A stretch of DNA of 64,000 nucleotides from Clostridium_I sp047718555 (lineage in GTDB: Bacteria; Bacillota; Clostridia; Clostridiales; Clostridiaceae): NCBI RefSeq assembly GCF_047718555.1, contig NZ_JBDNRK010000001.1, positions 1 through 64,000 on the forward strand. The letters run 5' to 3'. The notes beneath the pieces were generated by a model. That model did not search any database. It worked only from the letters and a program-made list of their open reading frames with translations, and was not told the DNA's origin. Position 1 is the stretch's first letter. Each line of letters opens with the position of its first letter. Both the position numbers and the translations under genes were made by a program. Below, one piece after another: positions 61,509 through 64,000 of this stretch.

Positions 61509-61525
61509 TTGGCATGATCTTTGCT
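61509..61525 (+). promoter_or_regulatory. Sigma-54 (-24/-12) promoter of PTS operon 2
   Basis: TTGGCATGATCTTTGCT has the invariant GG and GC at the right spacing and one difference from the common TGGCACG. It lies 37 bp upstream of the first EIIB gene. Confidence 0.88.
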
Positions 61526-61545
61526 TATATATAAAGTGAGAGGAA

Positions 61546-62019
61546 ATGATAAAGGTGAAAAATAAAATTCAGTTAACTAGAATTGATAATCGATTAGTTC
61601 ATGGACAGATTGCAATTATTTGGAGAGCTTATTTACGTGCCAACATTATTATAGTTCCAGATGATGAGGTTATGAAAAATAAAATGATGATGGAGTTAAT
61701 GAAAATGACAACACGATCATCAGGAGCAAGTGTTATCTTCTGTTATGTAAAAGATATAAAGAAAACATTAGATAATATAAATAATGAAAAGGTTTTTATT
61801 GTTTGCAGAACTCCCAAAATTGCAAGACAGCTTGTAGATAGTGAAATCCCTATTGTAGAAATTAGTGTTGGAAATATGTATAACACCAATGGGAAAAAAC
61901 TACTAGCATCTAATGTTTATGTGGATGATAACGATTTAGAGGATATTGAATATATAAAATCAAAAGGAATTGACATCTATATACAGGATATGCCTAATAC
62001 AAAAAAAATAAAATTATAA
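61546..62019 (+). CDS. PTS mannose-family EIIB, operon 2, first copy
   Basis: 157 residues if started at the ATG 61546; a GTG at 61555 has better spacing (about 10 nt) from AGAGGA and gives MKNKIQLTRIDNRLVHG. The His of RIDNRLVHGQIAIIW is the phosphorylation site. The operon starts with EIIB, not EIIA, and a second EIIB follows 76 nt on. No EIIA gene is seen before the window ends, though one may lie beyond EIID. Confidence 0.88.
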   Translation: MIKVKNKIQLTRIDNRLVHGQIAIIWRAYLRANIIIVPDDEVMKNKMMMELMKMTTRSSGASVIFCYVKDIKKTLDNINNEKVFIVCRTPKIARQLVDSEIPIVEISVGNMYNTNGKKLLASNVYVDDNDLEDIEYIKSKGIDIYIQDMPNTKKIKL

Positions 62020-62095
62020 TATTATTAACAAGTTTTAATAATATTATGGTTCACTTTTTATCTTTTTCTTAAATAAAATTTTGGAGGTAATTATT

Positions 62096-62584
62096 ATGAG
62101 TATTCAATTAGCAAGAATCGATCAAAGGCTTATACATGGTTTGGTAGTTACACAGTGGGCAAGTGCAACTAAGGCAACAAGACTTATGGTTATTGATGAT
62201 GATGTAAGTAAAGATGAGGGAATGAAAGCCAGCATGAGACTTTCAAAACCAGCGGGAGTAAGTATGTCTATTATTGATACTAACAAGGCTATTAATAATT
62301 TCAATAATCATAACTATGATACTCAGAGAGTATTTATCGTAGTAAAGGAACCAGAAACACTAAGAAAGTTAATAGATGCAGGAGTTGAACTGCCTAAAGT
62401 AAACGTTGGCATCATGTTTTTCTTAGAGGAGAAAGAAAAAATATCTAAATTCGTGGCTATTACAGAAAAGGAAAAAGAGGATTTACAATATATAATTGAC
62501 AAAGGTGTTCCGGTTAATCTTCAATATGTTCCAACAGATACAGAACAAAATTTTGTTGATGTACTAAGTGCTAAAAATAAATGA
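62096..62584 (+). CDS. PTS mannose-family EIIB, operon 2, second copy
   Basis: 162 residues from the ATG at 62096, 8 nt after GGAGG; the TTG at 62081 precedes that site. Active His in RIDQRLIHGLVVTQW. It differs widely from the first EIIB, so this is not a recent duplication. Two EIIB subunits in one operon could allow two phosphate routes to one channel. Confidence 0.9.
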   Translation: MSIQLARIDQRLIHGLVVTQWASATKATRLMVIDDDVSKDEGMKASMRLSKPAGVSMSIIDTNKAINNFNNHNYDTQRVFIVVKEPETLRKLIDAGVELPKVNVGIMFFLEEKEKISKFVAITEKEKEDLQYIIDKGVPVNLQYVPTDTEQNFVDVLSAKNK

Positions 62585-62602
62585 TGAAATGAGGAGATAA
62601 AG

Positions 62603-63379
62603 ATGACTATTGCAATTATTCAAATGATTCTCATAATTTTGCTTGCATTTTTTATGACTATAGATCAGAACGGATTTGTTGTTATTACCTACTTTCCGGT
62701 TATAGTAGGATTTATAGTAGGTTTAATTATGGGTGATATGAAAACGGCTATGATTGTTGCAGGAACTTTCCAGTTGATGGCCTTGGGAGTTGCTTCCTTG
62801 GGTGGGTCTTCTGTACCTAACTATGGATTGGCAACAATTGTGGGGGCATATATAGCAATAAAAACAGGACAAGGTATTAAAGCAGGTTTGGCAATAGGAT
62901 TACCTGTTGGAATGTTAGGTATACAATTGGATATAATTGTTAAGCTTGTTAACAATTTTATTGTTCACAAGGCTCAAGCTTATGCTAACAACAGACAATT
63001 TGGGAAAATGAAAAATATACTTTATTTAGGACCTGTTCTATTTGGATTGTCTACAGCTATTCCAACTGCTATCTGTGTTATCTTTGGATCTCAGGCAGTA
63101 AGCTTTATACTTAACAGTGTACCTAGCTGGGTAACTAATGGTTTATCCATTGCCGGAGGAATATTACCTGTTGTGGGTATTGCAATTCTTTTACATTATA
63201 TGCCAGTAAAAAAATATTTGATGTATATATTGATTGGTTTTGCATTATCAGCATTCCTTAAGATGCCTATACTTGGAGTGGCAATTATAGGATTTGGATT
63301 TGCTTATAACATGTTTACTAAAGCTGCTACAGCTCCAGTAAATAATACTGCAGTACAAGGAGATGATTACGATGAGTGA
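62603..63379 (+). CDS. PTS mannose-family EIIC, operon 2
   Basis: 258 residues, multiple membrane helices. GLIMGDMKTAMIVAGTFQLMALGVASLGGSSVPNYG carries the family signature. Ribosome site GAGGAG. It overlaps the EIID start by 8 nt (ATGAGTGA), matching the arrangement in operon 1. Confidence 0.92.
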   Translation: MTIAIIQMILIILLAFFMTIDQNGFVVITYFPVIVGFIVGLIMGDMKTAMIVAGTFQLMALGVASLGGSSVPNYGLATIVGAYIAIKTGQGIKAGLAIGLPVGMLGIQLDIIVKLVNNFIVHKAQAYANNRQFGKMKNILYLGPVLFGLSTAIPTAICVIFGSQAVSFILNSVPSWVTNGLSIAGGILPVVGIAILLHYMPVKKYLMYILIGFALSAFLKMPILGVAIIGFGFAYNMFTKAATAPVNNTAVQGDDYDE

Positions 63380-64000
63380 AGAAATAAATGAAAAATATGT
63401 AGTAACACCAAAAGATTTACGCAGTACAGCAATAAGATATATGGGTATGGCTTGTAATAACTTTAACTATGAAACCCAGCAGGGACCAGCTTTTGTATAT
63501 GCATTATTTCCAGTATTAAGAAAGATATACAAGGATGATGATGACTATGTTGCTGCTTTAAATAATCACTTTAAATATTTTAATACTACAACTTGGATGG
63601 CAAACATTATTTTAGGTGCTGTTGTGGCTATGGAAGAAAAAGATGGTATAGAAGGTGTTGATACAATTCAATCCTTTAAAACCAGTTTAATGGGACCTCT
63701 TGCAGGTATTGGGGATACATTGATTTGGGTATTGCTTCCAACTATTATGGGATCAATTTCAGGATATATGGCTCTTCAGGGAAATCCAACAGGTGCCATT
63801 ATGTGGTTAATACTTAACATTGCATTTTTGTTTGTACGTTTAAAATTATTTGATGTTGGTTATAAATCTGGTCTTAAGCTTATTACCTCCTTTGGTGATA
63901 AACTGAATATTCTTACAGAAGCGGCATCTATTCTTGGTTTGGCTGTTGTAGGTTCACTTATCCCAAGTGTTATTAAAATGAATGTTGCTTATGTTTATAA
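63372..64000 (+). CDS. PTS mannose-family EIID, operon 2 (cut by window end)
   Basis: The ATG at 63372 lies inside the end of EIIC and opens a frame to the window edge (209 codons visible). It begins MSEEINEKYVVTPKDL; family marks are YETQQGPAFVYALFPVLRKIY and SLMGPLAGIGDTLIW near 105-119. The C-terminal membrane part is only partly present. Confidence 0.92.
   Translation, partial: MSEEINEKYVVTPKDLRSTAIRYMGMACNNFNYETQQGPAFVYALFPVLRKIYKDDDDYVAALNNHFKYFNTTTWMANIILGAVVAMEEKDGIEGVDTIQSFKTSLMGPLAGIGDTLIWVLLPTIMGSISGYMALQGNPTGAIMWLILNIAFLFVRLKLFDVGYKSGLKLITSFGDKLNILTEAASILGLAVVGSLIPSVIKMNVAYVY

Noticed and set aside
1..64000. CRISPR array interpretation of the recurring element
   Set aside because: Copies are kilobases apart, on both strands, without regular spacers, and no cas genes are present.
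1..64000. The recurring element as a complete insertion sequence
   Set aside because: No copy contains a transposase or other open frame; the longest copy is 193 nt. A parent element would have to be elsewhere.

Overview
The window looks like a chromosomal segment of a low-GC, saccharolytic, anaerobic Firmicute of the Clostridium type. Support for this: very AT-rich DNA, strong GGAGG-type ribosome binding sites, a rubrerythrin, HD-GYP signalling, LevR-type sigma-54 activators with mannose-family PTS operons, and many alpha-glucoside genes. The species cannot be named from the sequence alone. I saw no rRNA, tRNA, CRISPR array, complete insertion sequence or phage genes.

Layout. 0.2-7.3 kb: housekeeping and stress genes (HD-GYP protein, rhomboid protease, a short FtsH paralog, rubrerythrin, MscL with a zinc-ribbon tail, a glutaredoxin-like protein, an RpiB/LacA-like isomerase). 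7.7-20.8 kb: two modules that each pair an MacB/FtsX-type ABC exporter with a two-component system, the usual arrangement for antimicrobial-peptide or envelope-stress response. They are separated by a HepT/MntA toxin-antitoxin pair and a small zinc-ribbon membrane protein. 21.4-22.2 kb: a coiled-coil protein with a J-domain-like HPD motif. 22.4-36.0 kb: a maltose/maltodextrin regulon with two binding-protein-dependent ABC importers (no ATPase gene in the window), beta-phosphoglucomutase, a GH65 phosphorylase, a GH13 neopullulanase-type enzyme and a LacI-family regulator. Matching operator-like sites lie in front of both importers and in front of the regulator itself. 36.2-49.9 kb: three GH13 oligo-1,6-glucosidases, two ROK glucokinases that share a 548-bp identical tract, and a sigma-54-dependent mannose-family PTS with its LevR-type activator. 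50.5-58.4 kb: an alpha-glucoside PTS (EIICB plus two separate EIIA genes), a GH4 6-phospho-alpha-glucosidase, an RpiR regulator and two zinc sorbitol-dehydrogenase-like enzymes. 58.7-64.0 kb: a second LevR-type activator, a second -24/-12 promoter and the start of a second mannose-family PTS operon that runs off the end.

How it fits together. Long alpha-glucans would enter by the ABC importers, be trimmed by GH13 enzymes and be split by the GH65 phosphorylase to glucose plus beta-glucose-1-phosphate. These are funnelled to glucose-6-phosphate by the ROK kinase and PgmB. Disaccharides would enter by the PTS and be cleaved as phosphorylated sugars by GH4, or possibly by the GH13 enzyme encoded in the PTS operon. 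The sorbitol-type dehydrogenases next to GH4 suggest, as an inference, that glucosyl-alditols such as maltitol may be among the substrates.

The most intriguing unexplained structure is a dispersed 120-190 bp intergenic element. It has four full or nearly full copies plus three partial or degenerate ones, on both strands. Its stems are retained while the bases change in pairs, and it has a constant 3' end. It behaves like a structured RNA or a non-autonomous mobile element. One copy sits between malE and malF and supplies the malE stop codon; a partial copy sits inside a transcription terminator. Other signs of local reshuffling are the ROK gene-conversion tract, a GH13 fragment and a duplicated EIIA tail with its terminator.
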